This document shows positions 19,156 through 26,968 of a stretch of 64,000 bases of DNA, piece by piece (positions within the stretch are counted from its first letter, which is position 1; the number at the start of each line of letters is the position of its first letter). This stretch comes from Rhizobium sp. RU33A (lineage in GTDB: Bacteria; Pseudomonadota; Alphaproteobacteria; Rhizobiales; Rhizobiaceae): NCBI RefSeq assembly GCF_900156055.1, contig NZ_FTMQ01000001.1, positions 992,001 through 1,056,000 on the forward strand, read 5' to 3'. The position numbers and the translations under genes are program-made. The notes under the pieces are model-generated. The model was not told the DNA's origin. It made no database searches and was given only the letters and a program-made list of their open reading frames with translations.

Positions 19156-20232
19156 GTGAACATGCAGGTCAACCATCGCCATAGCCCCTCCCGCAAGGTC
19201 CGCTTCAAGAAGACCGGGCTCGACTATGTCGTATCCTGGTCGGTCATCGGTCTTTTTCTGATCTTTGCGCTTGTCGCGCTGCATCTGGCTTCGTTCGTCC
19301 TCATCCCGCTGACCATGGCGATCGTCGTCGGCCTCATCCTGGGAATTGCGGCCGACCGTCTCGGCAAACTCGGTGTTCCGCCCACGGTGACGGCCGTCAT
19401 CCTGTCCGGCCTCTTCCTGGTTCTGCTTCTCGTTCTGGTCAGCATCGTCTGGACACCGATCAACATGCTGGTCGAAAATGGTCCAAACATGATCAACCGC
19501 ACGATCGCGTATCTGGGGAGTATTCCCTGGATGGAGCGGCCCCTGGCAATCCTGTCGCGCGGGCCGGATTCCATGGAAGCAATGCTGGAGAATTCCGGCA
19601 CCATTCTCTCGACCGTTGCAGCCGGCGTGACCCCAGCCCTTATCCAGCTCTTCATCTTCATTGCCGGCCTTTTGCTTTTCCTGTCCTGCCGGCTGGCATT
19701 GCGTCGAGAACTGATCCGCGCATTTTCCGACCGAGCGCGTCGCCTGAAGGCCATCCGCCTGTTCAACGAGGTCGAGGAGGCGCTCGGCTACTATTTTGCG
19801 ACGGCGGTCGTCGTTTACGGTATCTTTGGTGCTGTCGCCGCAGTGGTCGCGTGGCTCGGCGGTCTGGGTACACCGGCGCTTTGGGGTGTGGCGGCCTTCC
19901 TGCTGAGCTTCATCCCGTTTCTAGGCATAGCCATGGTCACCATCGCCATGGCGATCGCCGGCTTGCTGGTGCACGAAAGCCTGTTGATCGGCCTCCTGCC
20001 TGCCTTTGTCTTCTTCCTCCTCGATGGTCTCCTGGAAAACCTGCTGATCCCTGCGGTGATGGGCAAGCGGCTGCAGATGAACGCCTTCATGCTGTTTGTC
20101 GCCATCGTCTTCTGGACCTGGTTGTGGGGTGCCGTGGGCGCCATGCTTGCAGTCCCGCTGACGCTGATCTGCATGACGCTTTATGGCGGGATCGTGCCGC
20201 AGACCCGGATCCAGCCCAACCTTCCTGGCTGA
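19156..20232 (+). CDS. AI-2E family transporter (PerM/TqsA-like)
   Basis: 358-residue inner-membrane protein of the PerM/YhhT/TqsA family. Paired hydrophobic helices occur at about 20-75, a soluble loop at about 95-150, and more helices follow to the C-terminus, with the conserved LSFIPFLGIAMVTIAMAI and LLDGLLENLLIPAVMGKRL. Members move autoinducer-2, lipids or ions; the substrate is unknown here. The GTG at 19156 has a GGGAG site 6 nt upstream; an in-frame ATG two codons later is the alternative. A perfect inverted repeat lies upstream. Confidence 0.9.
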   Translation: MNMQVNHRHSPSRKVRFKKTGLDYVVSWSVIGLFLIFALVALHLASFVLIPLTMAIVVGLILGIAADRLGKLGVPPTVTAVILSGLFLVLLLVLVSIVWTPINMLVENGPNMINRTIAYLGSIPWMERPLAILSRGPDSMEAMLENSGTILSTVAAGVTPALIQLFIFIAGLLLFLSCRLALRRELIRAFSDRARRLKAIRLFNEVEEALGYYFATAVVVYGIFGAVAAVVAWLGGLGTPALWGVAAFLLSFIPFLGIAMVTIAMAIAGLLVHESLLIGLLPAFVFFLLDGLLENLLIPAVMGKRLQMNAFMLFVAIVFWTWLWGAVGAMLAVPLTLICMTLYGGIVPQTRIQPNLPG

Positions 20233-20297
20233 AGGATTGTCATTCATCCGTCATGGCCAGGGCCTATGCACCGCCGAAAACCAGGAACGGTGCATCC

Positions 20298-21194
20298 ATG
20301 ACTGACACTCTCGCCCGCTTGCGGCTCGGCATCATCGCCGATCCCCAATATGCCGACCTCGACCCGGATCGGGAGCGGGACCGATACTTCCGCCGCTCGC
20401 TCGACAAGCTGGGTGAAGCCGTACAGCACTTCAATGCCCAGAACCTCGATGCCGTGGTGGTCCTCGGTGATCTGATCGATCGAGGCTGGGAGAATTTCCC
20501 ACCGGTTCTTGATCTTCTCGAGACGTTGCAGGCGCCGCGCATCCTGCTGCCGGGCAATCACGACTTCATGGTCGATCCAGCGTCTCTGCCGCAGGTTTAC
20601 GCCAGGCTCGGGATGCCGGCGCCCTATCATGCCGTGCGAATGAAGGGCCTTCGTCTGCTGGTTACAGATGGCAACGAGATCTCGCTCTTCGCGCCACCGG
20701 AGGGCGACCCAAGGCGGACCGAAGCCGAGCAGCGTCTGACGGCATTGCGGGAGCAAGGTGCGCCAAACGCCAACAGGTGGAATGCCGGCGTCTCCGATCG
20801 TCAGATGACCTGGATTGCCGATCAACTGGCGGCCGCCAAGGAAGGCGGCGAAGACGTCATTCTTCTCGGACACTACCCCATCTACCCGCCATCCGATCAT
20901 GCGCTGTGGAATGCCGAGGCTCTCTCCGGTCTCATAGCCGAGTCCTCCGCCGCCCTGGCCTATCTCTGCGGCCACCAGCACACCGGCAATTATGCCGCGA
21001 AGAACGGCGTTCACTTCGTCAACTTCCGTGGCATGGTCGATACGGAGCATCAGAACGCCTTCGCCGTCCTTTCCATCTTCCATGACCGCATCGAGATCGC
21101 GGGACATGGTCGCGAGCCCGACCGCAGCCTTCAGCTGCGTCCCGGCAAGCGCCGTGCAGGCCTCTTCGCTGACAATTCACTGACAGCCGGCTGA
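20298..21194 (+). CDS. Calcineurin-like metallophosphoesterase
   Basis: 298-residue cytosolic phosphoesterase with the complete dimetal signature: LGIIADPQYADLD (Asp, with Gln in place of the usual His of D-x-H), VVVLGDLIDRG, LLPGNHDFM, LLGHYPIYP and LCGHQHTGNY. The order and spacing match ADP-ribose/CDP-alcohol phosphatase-like and UDP-sugar-hydrolase-like members. The substrate cannot be named. The ATG at 20298 with an upstream AGGAA site is preferred; the frame remains open far upstream into the permease gene, but that part is an overlap artefact. Confidence 0.88.
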   Translation: MTDTLARLRLGIIADPQYADLDPDRERDRYFRRSLDKLGEAVQHFNAQNLDAVVVLGDLIDRGWENFPPVLDLLETLQAPRILLPGNHDFMVDPASLPQVYARLGMPAPYHAVRMKGLRLLVTDGNEISLFAPPEGDPRRTEAEQRLTALREQGAPNANRWNAGVSDRQMTWIADQLAAAKEGGEDVILLGHYPIYPPSDHALWNAEALSGLIAESSAALAYLCGHQHTGNYAAKNGVHFVNFRGMVDTEHQNAFAVLSIFHDRIEIAGHGREPDRSLQLRPGKRRAGLFADNSLTAG

Positions 21195-21230
21195 CGTGAA
21201 TTCGTCATAAATATCTGAAACTTGCCAAGG

Positions 21231-21244
21231 GTGATGCTCATCAC
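21231..21244. promoter_or_regulatory. CRP/FNR-superfamily-like palindrome before cytochrome c'
   Basis: GTGATGCTCATCAC has half-sites GTGA and TCAC spaced by 6 nt, as in CRP-family operators, and is symmetric at 12 of 14 positions. It lies 96 bp before the cytochrome c' start. Confidence 0.4.
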
Positions 21245-21339
21245 TCCTTTGTGACTTCAATCGGCTGTTCCAAGGCTGCAAACATGTCGTGCTCGCTAAC
21301 GATCGCCGGCAAGTCCGGCCGAACTCTGGAGAAAAGCCG

Positions 21340-21783
21340 ATGAAGTTGAAAGTTGTTCTGTCCGCCGCGGCGGCGATCTGTCTTGGCGTGTCCGCAGCCA
21401 TTGCTGCGGGCGAACCGCAGGCCGTGCGCCAGGATGAAATGAAGAAGGTCGGCGGTGCCATGGGCGCGCTCGGTGGTATCGCCAAGGGCGAGAAGCCTTA
21501 TGACGCAGATGCCGTAAGAGCAGCACTCACGACGCTTGCCGAAGTCAGCAAGACCTTCCCGGATCACTTCCCCGCCGGCAGCGAAACCGGCATGGAGAGC
21601 GAAGCCGCACCGGCGATCTGGCAGAACATGGACGACTTCAAGGCAAAGTCCGCGAAACTCACCGCCGCTGCCGAAGCACAACTTGCAAGCTTCCCGGCCG
21701 ATCAGGCGGGCGTTGCCGCCGCCATGCAGGCCGTCGGTGCCACCTGCGGCGATTGCCACCAGACCTATCGTCTGAAGAACTAA
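21340..21783 (+). CDS. cycP: Cytochrome c'
   Basis: 147-residue periplasmic four-helix class II cytochrome c. A signal peptide (about 1-22, ending AAIAAG) is followed by a helical domain and a C-terminal heme site CGDCHQTYR, the usual C-x2-C-H-x3-R pattern of cytochromes c'. Family members bind NO and are linked to nitrosative-stress protection and denitrification. The next gene, 84 bp downstream on the same strand, encodes a diheme cytochrome c; the two are likely co-transcribed. A CRP/FNR-like dyad lies upstream. Confidence 0.93.
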   Translation: MKLKVVLSAAAAICLGVSAAIAAGEPQAVRQDEMKKVGGAMGALGGIAKGEKPYDADAVRAALTTLAEVSKTFPDHFPAGSETGMESEAAPAIWQNMDDFKAKSAKLTAAAEAQLASFPADQAGVAAAMQAVGATCGDCHQTYRLKN

Positions 21784-21867
21784 GGCCCTCCCGGCGGGCG
21801 CCTTCCGATTGCCGGATCGCCCGCCGAACAGTTGCCCGCAGGGCACTATCAGACATTGGAGGCCCAG

Positions 21868-22785
21868 ATGGCGTCGACTTGGATCAAGGGGCTCGGCATG
21901 CTCGCCGTGCTCGGTGCAGCCGGCTTCGGCACGTTCCTTTTCATCACCGCGCCTCAGCGCCAGGACCCTGCGGTCTGGGCCAATCTCGGCGAACCGGATC
22001 TCGCGCATGGTCGTGAGGTCTTCTTCGCCGGCGGTTGCACGAGCTGCCACGCACCGGCCGGTGCGACGGGGGATGCGCGGCTGGTGCTTTCAGGCGGCGC
22101 CCCGCTGAAAAGTGATTTCGGCATCTTCCACGCCCCCAACATCTCCAGCCACCCGGAAGCCGGCATTGGCGCCTGGACACTCGCCGAGTTCGGCGATGCC
22201 ATGACCCGTGGCGTGGGTCGCGCGGGCGAACACCTTTACCCGTCCTTCCCCTATGGCTCCTATGCGCGCATGACGCCCAAGGATATCAACGATCTCTACG
22301 GTTTCATGAAGACGCTGCCGGCGAGTGATGCCATAGCACCTGCGCAAGAACTGGGTTTCCCCTTCAACCAGCGTTTCGTGCTGGGCGGCTGGAAGTTCCT
22401 CTACTACACCGATGCGCCCCGGGTCGAACTTGCCGACGCCTCCGACATGGTGAAGCGAGGGCAATATCTCGTAGAAGGTCCCGGCCATTGCGGCGAATGC
22501 CACACGCCTCGCAATGCGCTGGGGGGCTTCGAGACCGGCCGCTGGCTGGCCGGTGGCCCGAATCCGGAAGGCGAGGGCTCGATCCCGAACATCACGCCGG
22601 GGTCGAAGAGCATGGGCTCCTGGAGCGAAGGTGATATCGTCACCTATCTCGAGAGCGGCTTCACGCCCGATTATGACAGTGTCGGCGGCTCCATGGTCGA
22701 AGTGCAGAAGAACATGGCGGAACTGAGCGCTGCCGACCGTGAGGCCATTGCCGCCTATCTGAAGGCCATTCCGGCGGTGCAGTAA
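21868..22785 (+). CDS. Diheme c-type cytochrome
   Basis: 305-residue exported or membrane-anchored cytochrome with one N-terminal hydrophobic helix (about 6-28) and two class I heme sites, CTSCH (about residue 57) and CGECH (about 210). Candidate Met ligands are in SYARMTPKD and in the last third. The layout resembles the diheme subunits that pass electrons between periplasmic dehydrogenases and oxidases. The ATG at 21868 has a GGAGG site. Its position behind cytochrome c' suggests that they exchange electrons, but this is inferred from gene order alone. Confidence 0.9.
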   Translation: MASTWIKGLGMLAVLGAAGFGTFLFITAPQRQDPAVWANLGEPDLAHGREVFFAGGCTSCHAPAGATGDARLVLSGGAPLKSDFGIFHAPNISSHPEAGIGAWTLAEFGDAMTRGVGRAGEHLYPSFPYGSYARMTPKDINDLYGFMKTLPASDAIAPAQELGFPFNQRFVLGGWKFLYYTDAPRVELADASDMVKRGQYLVEGPGHCGECHTPRNALGGFETGRWLAGGPNPEGEGSIPNITPGSKSMGSWSEGDIVTYLESGFTPDYDSVGGSMVEVQKNMAELSAADREAIAAYLKAIPAVQ

Positions 22786-22861
22786 GCCTTCACTGCGCTG
22801 TTCAGCATCGCGCAAGCCTTGCCTGTCATCTTTCCGTCGTCGAACTGACTGCGGAGGGGAT

Positions 22862-23086
22862 ATGAGCATTGAACGCCGGCGGATGGAGTATGCGCTCCGG
22901 TCCCTGCTCGACAATTATCCTGATCCCGCCTTGCACCGCTGGGTGGACGAGACGGTTCGCGCCTTCGAAAAACGCCTGTCGGCCATCGTTGATCCGCGCG
23001 AGCGCGATCACGCGCAGCAGGCTGCTCTCATCCTGATCAAGACGACGCTGCAGAAGTGGTCGGAAAACCCGCCCGTTCGCCACTGA
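22862..23086 (+). CDS. Small conserved-looking protein of unknown function
   Basis: 74-residue, strongly charged, predicted all-helical protein with no membrane segment or cysteines. It has a strong GGAGGGG ribosome-binding site directly before the ATG, and host-like codon use supports it as a real gene. I recognise no family. It lies 76 bp after the diheme cytochrome gene on the same strand and converges with the DJ-1 gene. Confidence 0.7.
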   Translation: MSIERRRMEYALRSLLDNYPDPALHRWVDETVRAFEKRLSAIVDPRERDHAQQAALILIKTTLQKWSENPPVRH

Positions 23087-23101
23087 CCTGACGGGACTTG
23101 T

Positions 23102-23671
23102 TCAGCTGGTATGTTCGGCGGCAAAGGCTGCCAGTTCTTCTTCTGCTTCAGGTCCATAGAGGCCAAGCGCTTTCAACACCTCGACTGTGAACGTATCCGG
23201 CGCCGAGCCTGCAGCCGTCACGATCATGCCGTCACGCATCGCTTGCGGCTGATCGACATAGCGCATTTCGCCACGATAGGCGGGGTACTTCTTGTGCGAA
23301 GCAAGCGAGTTGCCTGTATGCGCGACGTCATCAAGAACACCGGTCGCCGCCAGCGCGCTCGCGGCCGCACAGATCCCGCCGAGAACCTTGCCCTTGTCGC
23401 GAAACGCCGTGGCGAGCGCTGTGAAGTCAAACGCCACACCTTTTTCCCAGGCATAGCCGCCAGGAATGATCAGCGCATCGAACTGCTCGGCATCGATCGC
23501 GTCAAAGCCGATGTCGGGCGTGACCTTCAGTCCACCCATGGAGATGACGGTTTTGCCATCCGGGCTCGCCGTCACCACTTCGCAGTCGAGCCAGTATCGC
23601 GTGGCGGCCATCAGGAGCGCAGGCTCCCAGTCGGCATAGTCGTTCTGCAGGGCAATCACGATGCGGGGCAT
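23102..23671 (-). CDS. DJ-1/PfpI family protein
   Basis: 189-residue cytosolic protein of the DJ-1/PfpI (type 1 glutamine amidotransferase-like) superfamily. The nucleophile elbow is GGICAAASALA (Cys near residue 100), preceded by the acidic site in ALIIPGGYAWEKG (about 65-78). No fused domain is present. Members include glyoxalases, chaperone-like deglycases and proteases; the subtype most similar by layout is the YdeA/YhbO-like group, but assignment is not firm. It is followed on the same strand by nothing; the GNAT gene is upstream with a 30-bp gap, so the two may form an operon. Confidence 0.88.
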   Translation of the reverse strand: MPRIVIALQNDYADWEPALLMAATRYWLDCEVVTASPDGKTVISMGGLKVTPDIGFDAIDAEQFDALIIPGGYAWEKGVAFDFTALATAFRDKGKVLGGICAAASALAATGVLDDVAHTGNSLASHKKYPAYRGEMRYVDQPQAMRDGMIVTAAGSAPDTFTVEVLKALGLYGPEAEEELAAFAAEHTS

Positions 23672-23701
23672 GAGTTCCTCCTTGCATCTGTCGGGTGAGG
23701 C

Positions 23702-24193
23702 TCAGCTCAAGGCCTGCAGGTAACGCATGCCGGTGACCGGGCGCGGAATGAAGTCCATGTTTTCGTAGAAGCGGTGGGCGGCGAAATTGCCGGTGGCAGC
23801 CGACACCGAAATGAAGTCGCAGCCGGAAGCGCGGGCGATCTGGCGGGCCCGGTCGACGAGATGCTGGCCGATGCCATTGCCGCGCTGTCCGTCGCGCACG
23901 AAGAGATGATGCAGTTCCATGCCGCGTTTGCCTTCCTGTGCCTTGTAGAGCGGCACGAGGATCGCGTAGCCGATCAGACCCTCTTCGCCGCTGTCGGCAA
24001 CCAGCGCCTGGATCCAGGGCATGGGGCCGAACAGATCGCGCTCCAGCACATCAGGCGTCATGGCCGACGCGTCGCCGTGATGCTGCGCGAGCGCCAGAAT
24101 CATAGCGTTGAGTTGCGGCAGGTCGCGAGGCTTGGCATGGCGAATGGCCACGATCGGCGGGCGGGGCAGGGTGAGATCTGTATCTTCGGTCAT
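23702..24193 (-). CDS. GNAT family N-acetyltransferase
   Basis: 163-residue acetyltransferase. The acetyl-CoA binding loop reads VRDGQRGNGIGQHLVDRA (R/Q-x-x-G-x-G/A form), preceded by MELHHLFV and followed by the C-terminal AAHRFYENMDFIPRPV. Early text VAIRHAKPRDLPQLNAMI is the usual first strand and helix. The substrate is unknown. The ATG at 24193 follows an AGGGAAA site. It is the likely first gene of a two-gene unit with the DJ-1 protein. Confidence 0.9.
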   Translation of the reverse strand: MTEDTDLTLPRPPIVAIRHAKPRDLPQLNAMILALAQHHGDASAMTPDVLERDLFGPMPWIQALVADSGEEGLIGYAILVPLYKAQEGKRGMELHHLFVRDGQRGNGIGQHLVDRARQIARASGCDFISVSAATGNFAAHRFYENMDFIPRPVTGMRYLQALS

Positions 24194-24253
24194 GTTGCTT
24201 TCCCTTGGTCTCATTTCGTGCCGTCAGGGGGAAAGTCGTCCGGAAAACAACAA

Positions 24254-24271
24254 GGCCGCCTGACGGCGGCC
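24254..24271. terminator. Orphan GC hairpin
   Basis: GGCCGCC (24254-24260) / GGCGGCC (24265-24271) with a 4-nt loop and AACAA/TTGTT-like flanks. No gene on either strand ends here. It lies 61 bp upstream of the GNAT start, so it is a 5'-leader hairpin or a remnant of a lost gene. Confidence 0.5.
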
Positions 24272-24415
24272 TGTTGACAATGTGATCTTGTCAGGCCGCC
24301 GGTTACCGGTAGGCCCAAAAATACGTGCAGGTGATGTTTGCGCGAATGTCGATCATGGCCGGTGTGATGCGCCAGTTTAAATCGATTGTCAACGGCGATC
24401 TTTTCGGATGGTCGC

Positions 24416-24435
24416 TGATGGAGTAGAGTCCATCA
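24416..24435. promoter_or_regulatory. Candidate operator of the TumE/TumA-like module
   Basis: Perfect 7-bp arms TGATGGA (24416-24422) and TCCATCA (24429-24435) with a 6-nt centre, ending 18 bp before the first gene. Position fits autoregulation by the HTH antitoxin. Confidence 0.5.
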
Positions 24436-24453
24436 ATGACCGTGAGGTGAGGG

Positions 24454-24753
24454 ATGGCGAAGGCGACGTTAATCCGCAGGATGCGCAGCTTTGTGCGCGA
24501 CGGGGTCTTCGTCGAGGTCTTGATTTGGCATGTCCCGGTTGTCGTCCGGGGTAGCCTTCATGAGTTCAAATACAGCCTCGCCCTGATTTCCGAAGGTGTA
24601 TGCGTGTTGCGTTATGACAATGAGGCTGGGAAGGGTGATCACCGGCATATTGGAGCGGTTGAAACTCCTTACGCGTTTAGTGGCATAGACCAATTGACTG
24701 CGGATTTTCTGGCAGACGTGGAAGGGTGGTTGGATGACAACGCTCAAGGTTAA
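24454..24753 (+). CDS. TumE-like toxin of a type II toxin-antitoxin pair
   Basis: 99-residue protein with the pattern of the TumE toxin family: FVEVLIWHVPVVVRGSLHEFKYSLALI, followed by VCVLRYDNEAGKGDHRH and PYAFSGIDQLTADFLADVE. Identification is from this recalled pattern, without a search. A GAGGTGAGGG site precedes the ATG. It overlaps the following HTH gene by 20 nt, as in a toxin-first TA pair. Codon use is less GC-rich than in the neighbours, which suggests recent acquisition. Confidence 0.75.
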   Translation: MAKATLIRRMRSFVRDGVFVEVLIWHVPVVVRGSLHEFKYSLALISEGVCVLRYDNEAGKGDHRHIGAVETPYAFSGIDQLTADFLADVEGWLDDNAQG

Positions 24754-25093
24754 GATCGAAAGTCTCGAGCAGACAATGGAAGCGCTCGCCGATGTCATGA
24801 AGGCTGCTACCGGGCAGTCGGCACCACGCAGCGAGTGCAGCTTCAGTTTCCCCTCTTGGGAAGCAATGCATCGGGTTTTGACACCCAAAAGGCTTGAGAT
24901 CATGAAGGTCATGACAGGGCAGGGTCCGCTGACCAAGCGCGAAGTTGCCCGACGTGTCGGTCGCGACTTCAAGGCCGTTCATGCCGATCTTGAGACCCTC
25001 TTGAACAGCGGTGTTATCGACAGGTCAGATGAAGGCGTCGTTTTCCCCTATGACCGGATCCACTTCGAGTTCGAAATCGAGTCGGCTGCGTAA
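24734..25093 (+). CDS. TumA-like HTH antitoxin
   Basis: 119-residue protein with a central winged helix-turn-helix: VLTPKRLEIMKVMTGQGP, then LTKREVARRVGRDFKAVHADLETLLNSGVI, ending in an acidic FEFEIESAA tail. It starts inside the upstream toxin-like gene. The arrangement and MarR/ArsR-like fold match the partner of TumE-family toxins. It is expected to bind the toxin and the dyad upstream. It converges with the MerR gene 44 bp away. Confidence 0.72.
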   Translation: MTTLKVKIESLEQTMEALADVMKAATGQSAPRSECSFSFPSWEAMHRVLTPKRLEIMKVMTGQGPLTKREVARRVGRDFKAVHADLETLLNSGVIDRSDEGVVFPYDRIHFEFEIESAA

Positions 25094-25137
25094 TCGAGCC
25101 GATCACGGTGTGAGCGACGGGAGCTGAAAGAGCTTCC

Positions 25138-25551
25138 TCAATGCTCGTGTTCACACAGCCCGTGATCGGACAGTGCCCGGATCACATAACAGTCGCCGAT
25201 CGTATGGCATTCCCCATGCGAGACGATACGCGCAAGTTCCGCTTCCAGCTTCTTCAGCCGCGCGATCTTTTCCCTGACATCATCGAGCTGTTCGCGGGCG
25301 ATGTGGTCTGCACGCTCGCAGGGCTCTTCCGGATGGCCGCTGAGCGTCAGCAGCTCCCGGATCGCCTCGATCGGAAATCCGAGATCCCGCGCATGGCGGA
25401 TGAAGGTCAGTCGCTCGAGATCGGCCTTTTCGTAGCGCCGTTGATTGCCTTCCGTGCGATCCGGGGCCGAGATCAGCCCCATCTGCTCATAGTAGCGGAT
25501 GGTCGGCACCTTGACCCCGGCGCGCCGGGACAGATCCCCGATCGAAAACAT
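25138..25551 (-). CDS. MerR family metal-responsive regulator
   Basis: 137-residue MerR regulator. The N-terminal HTH is FSIGDLSRRAGVKVPTIRYYEQMGLI and wing NQRRYEKADLERLTFIRHARDLGF, followed by a dimerisation helix (REQLDDVREKIARLKKLEAEL). Candidate metal ligands are Cys in EEPCERADHI and the C-terminal cluster GECHTIGDC...HGLCEHEH, resembling the Zn/Cd/Pb-sensing branch (ZntR/CadR). It is divergent from a CDF metal-efflux gene, with a MerR-type promoter between them. The exact metal cannot be read from the sequence. Confidence 0.92.
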   Translation of the reverse strand: MFSIGDLSRRAGVKVPTIRYYEQMGLISAPDRTEGNQRRYEKADLERLTFIRHARDLGFPIEAIRELLTLSGHPEEPCERADHIAREQLDDVREKIARLKKLEAELARIVSHGECHTIGDCYVIRALSDHGLCEHEH

Positions 25552-25562
25552 GAAAAAACCTC

Positions 25563-25593
25563 TTGAACCTCTAGTCGCTAGAGATCCTAAGGT
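25563..25593 (+). promoter_or_regulatory. MerR-type promoter with 19-bp spacer and dyad
   Basis: Minus-35 TTGAAC (25563-25568) and minus-10 TAAGGT (25588-25593) are separated by 19 bp, the over-long spacing characteristic of MerR-controlled promoters. The spacer holds the perfect dyad CTCTAG (25569-25574) / CTAGAG (25578-25583). It drives the CDF transporter gene. Confidence 0.85.
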
Positions 25594-25631
25594 CGATGCA
25601 TGACCACATCAAGACCTGAAGGATGTCAAAG

Positions 25632-26363
25632 ATGAGTGCTGCTTGCGGCCATGACCATGCCCCTTTCGACGGCATGTCCGACACCTACAAGCGCCGGCTC
25701 TGGCTGGTGATTGCCATCAATGCCGGAATGTTCGCCGTGGAAATGACGGCCGGCCAGCTGGCGCGTTCCCAGGCACTGCAGGCCGATGCTCTGGATTTCT
25801 TCGCCGATGCCGTAACCTATGGCATTTCGCTCGCCGTGATCGGCGCCTCGCTGAAAACCCGCAGCATGGCTGCTGCCGCCAAGGGGGTGAGCCTCTTCCT
25901 CATGGGCCTCTGGGTCTTCGGCTCCACAGTCTGGCGCGCCTTTGAGGGCGGCGTGCCAGAGGCGCCGGTCATGGGCCTCATCGGCTTCCTGGCGCTTGCC
26001 GCCAATGTCGCGAGCGTGCTTCTTCTGATGTCCTACAAGGACGGGGACGCCAATGTGCGTTCGGTCTGGCTCTGCTCGCGCAACGATGCGATCGGCAATG
26101 TCATCGTCATGATCGCAGCACTCGGTGTCTGGGGAACGGCCACCGCCTGGCCCGACCTGATCGTGGCCGGCATCATGGCAGGCCTCTTCCTCAGCTCCTC
26201 TGTCCAGATTCTCAGCCAGAGTTACCGCGAGTGGAGGGCGGGCGAAGCAATCACCCTGTCATCGTCCTGCTGCGGGACGGGGAAGGCATCCTGCGGCTCG
26301 GGGCATGATCATGATGACGCTCAGCATGAACACGGCGCAGAGCACGTGCATCGTCACCCCTGA
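25632..26363 (+). CDS. Cation diffusion facilitator family metal transporter
   Basis: 243-residue inner-membrane transporter with five or six predicted helices between residues 20 and 200. The metal-site pattern in helix 2 is ALQADALDFFADAVTYGI (Asp-x3-Asp type), with a second set SVWLCSRNDAIGNVIVMI in helix 5 (Asn-Asp pattern). His/Cys-rich ends, CGHDHAPF at the N-terminus and HDHDDAQHEHGAEHVHRH at the C-terminus, suggest metal capture. It lacks the usual long cytosolic C-terminal domain of CDFs and is closer to short DmeF/YdfA-like exporters. The ATG at 25632 is favoured over 25623 by spacing from AAGGA. It is controlled by the divergent MerR protein. Confidence 0.9.
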   Translation: MSAACGHDHAPFDGMSDTYKRRLWLVIAINAGMFAVEMTAGQLARSQALQADALDFFADAVTYGISLAVIGASLKTRSMAAAAKGVSLFLMGLWVFGSTVWRAFEGGVPEAPVMGLIGFLALAANVASVLLLMSYKDGDANVRSVWLCSRNDAIGNVIVMIAALGVWGTATAWPDLIVAGIMAGLFLSSSVQILSQSYREWRAGEAITLSSSCCGTGKASCGSGHDHDDAQHEHGAEHVHRHP

Positions 26364-26378
26364 CGGATGTCCAGACGC

Positions 26379-26416
26379 AAGAAGGCCGGCTTGGCATCAT
26401 GCCGGCCGGCCTTCTT
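26379..26416. terminator. Terminator after the CDF gene
   Basis: Perfect 12-bp arms AAGAAGGCCGGC (26379-26390) and GCCGGCCTTCTT (26405-26416), between convergent genes; usable in both directions. Confidence 0.85.
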
Positions 26417-26431
26417 GACCGCATCGTCTCG

Positions 26432-26749
26432 TCAGAATTCCTGATAGGGCGAAGGGGGTATCTCGTATTCCCGGTAGGCGGCTTCCACTGCCTGCACGCG
26501 GGAATCTGCAGGCTGGCGGTCTCGGTTCGGGCCGTTGCCGATGTCGACGATCGCCTTGCGCGAGCCTTCGACGGTCCACAAGGCCGAAGCCAGCTGGTTC
26601 GACAGAAGCGTGCTGGAAAACGTGCTCGCACCGCTGGCGCGGGGCGCGCTGGTGTTGGACGTTTCGGGGGCAGCATCCTCCGCGCCGGTCGTGTTGGGCA
26701 CGTATCGGCTTTGGTAGGAGTAGCCGCTCAGGCCGCTATCGATCCTCAT
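26432..26749 (-). CDS. Small hypothetical protein
   Basis: 105-residue hydrophilic protein with Ser/Thr/Ala-rich disorder (about 15-55), then LSNQLASALWTVEGSRKAIVDIGNG and a Tyr/Pro-rich end, AAYREYEIPPSPYQEF. No signal peptide, cysteine or membrane segment. A GAGG site lies 9 nt before the ATG at 26749. The defined ends and site support a real gene, but I recognise no family. Confidence 0.6.
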   Translation of the reverse strand: MRIDSGLSGYSYQSRYVPNTTGAEDAAPETSNTSAPRASGASTFSSTLLSNQLASALWTVEGSRKAIVDIGNGPNRDRQPADSRVQAVEAAYREYEIPPSPYQEF

Positions 26750-26902
26750 GGCGGACACCTCAGTTGAAGAATTAACCTTTTGTTAACCTTTCAACCTTGC
26801 GCGAAGCTTGCGCCGGTGATGCCGCTATAGGAATTGCCCCTTGCGCAATGTCGCGACTGAAAGTACGGGCCGCGAATCAAGACCTTGAGGTGAGGCTGTT
26901 TA

Positions 26903-26922
26903 AGGCATTGCCGAAGCAATGC
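26903..26922 (-). terminator. Hairpin downstream of the oligopeptidase gene
   Basis: GGCATTGC / GCAATGCC arms form an 8-bp stem; on the minus strand the loop is TTCG. It lies 47 bp past the peptidase stop. There is no strong T-run, so termination is probable only. Confidence 0.5.
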
Positions 26923-26968
26923 CAAAAACGCACCCGTTATTGCTTGGAGCCTCGACCCCGCTGCCGCT

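Noticed and set aside
19851..20297. N-terminal extension of the metallophosphoesterase into the permease gene
   Set aside because: Overlaps conserved permease coding in another frame; the ATG at 20298 has a ribosome site and begins the conserved domain.
24254..24271. Terminator for a protein gene
   Set aside because: No gene on either strand ends at the hairpin; kept only as an orphan hairpin.
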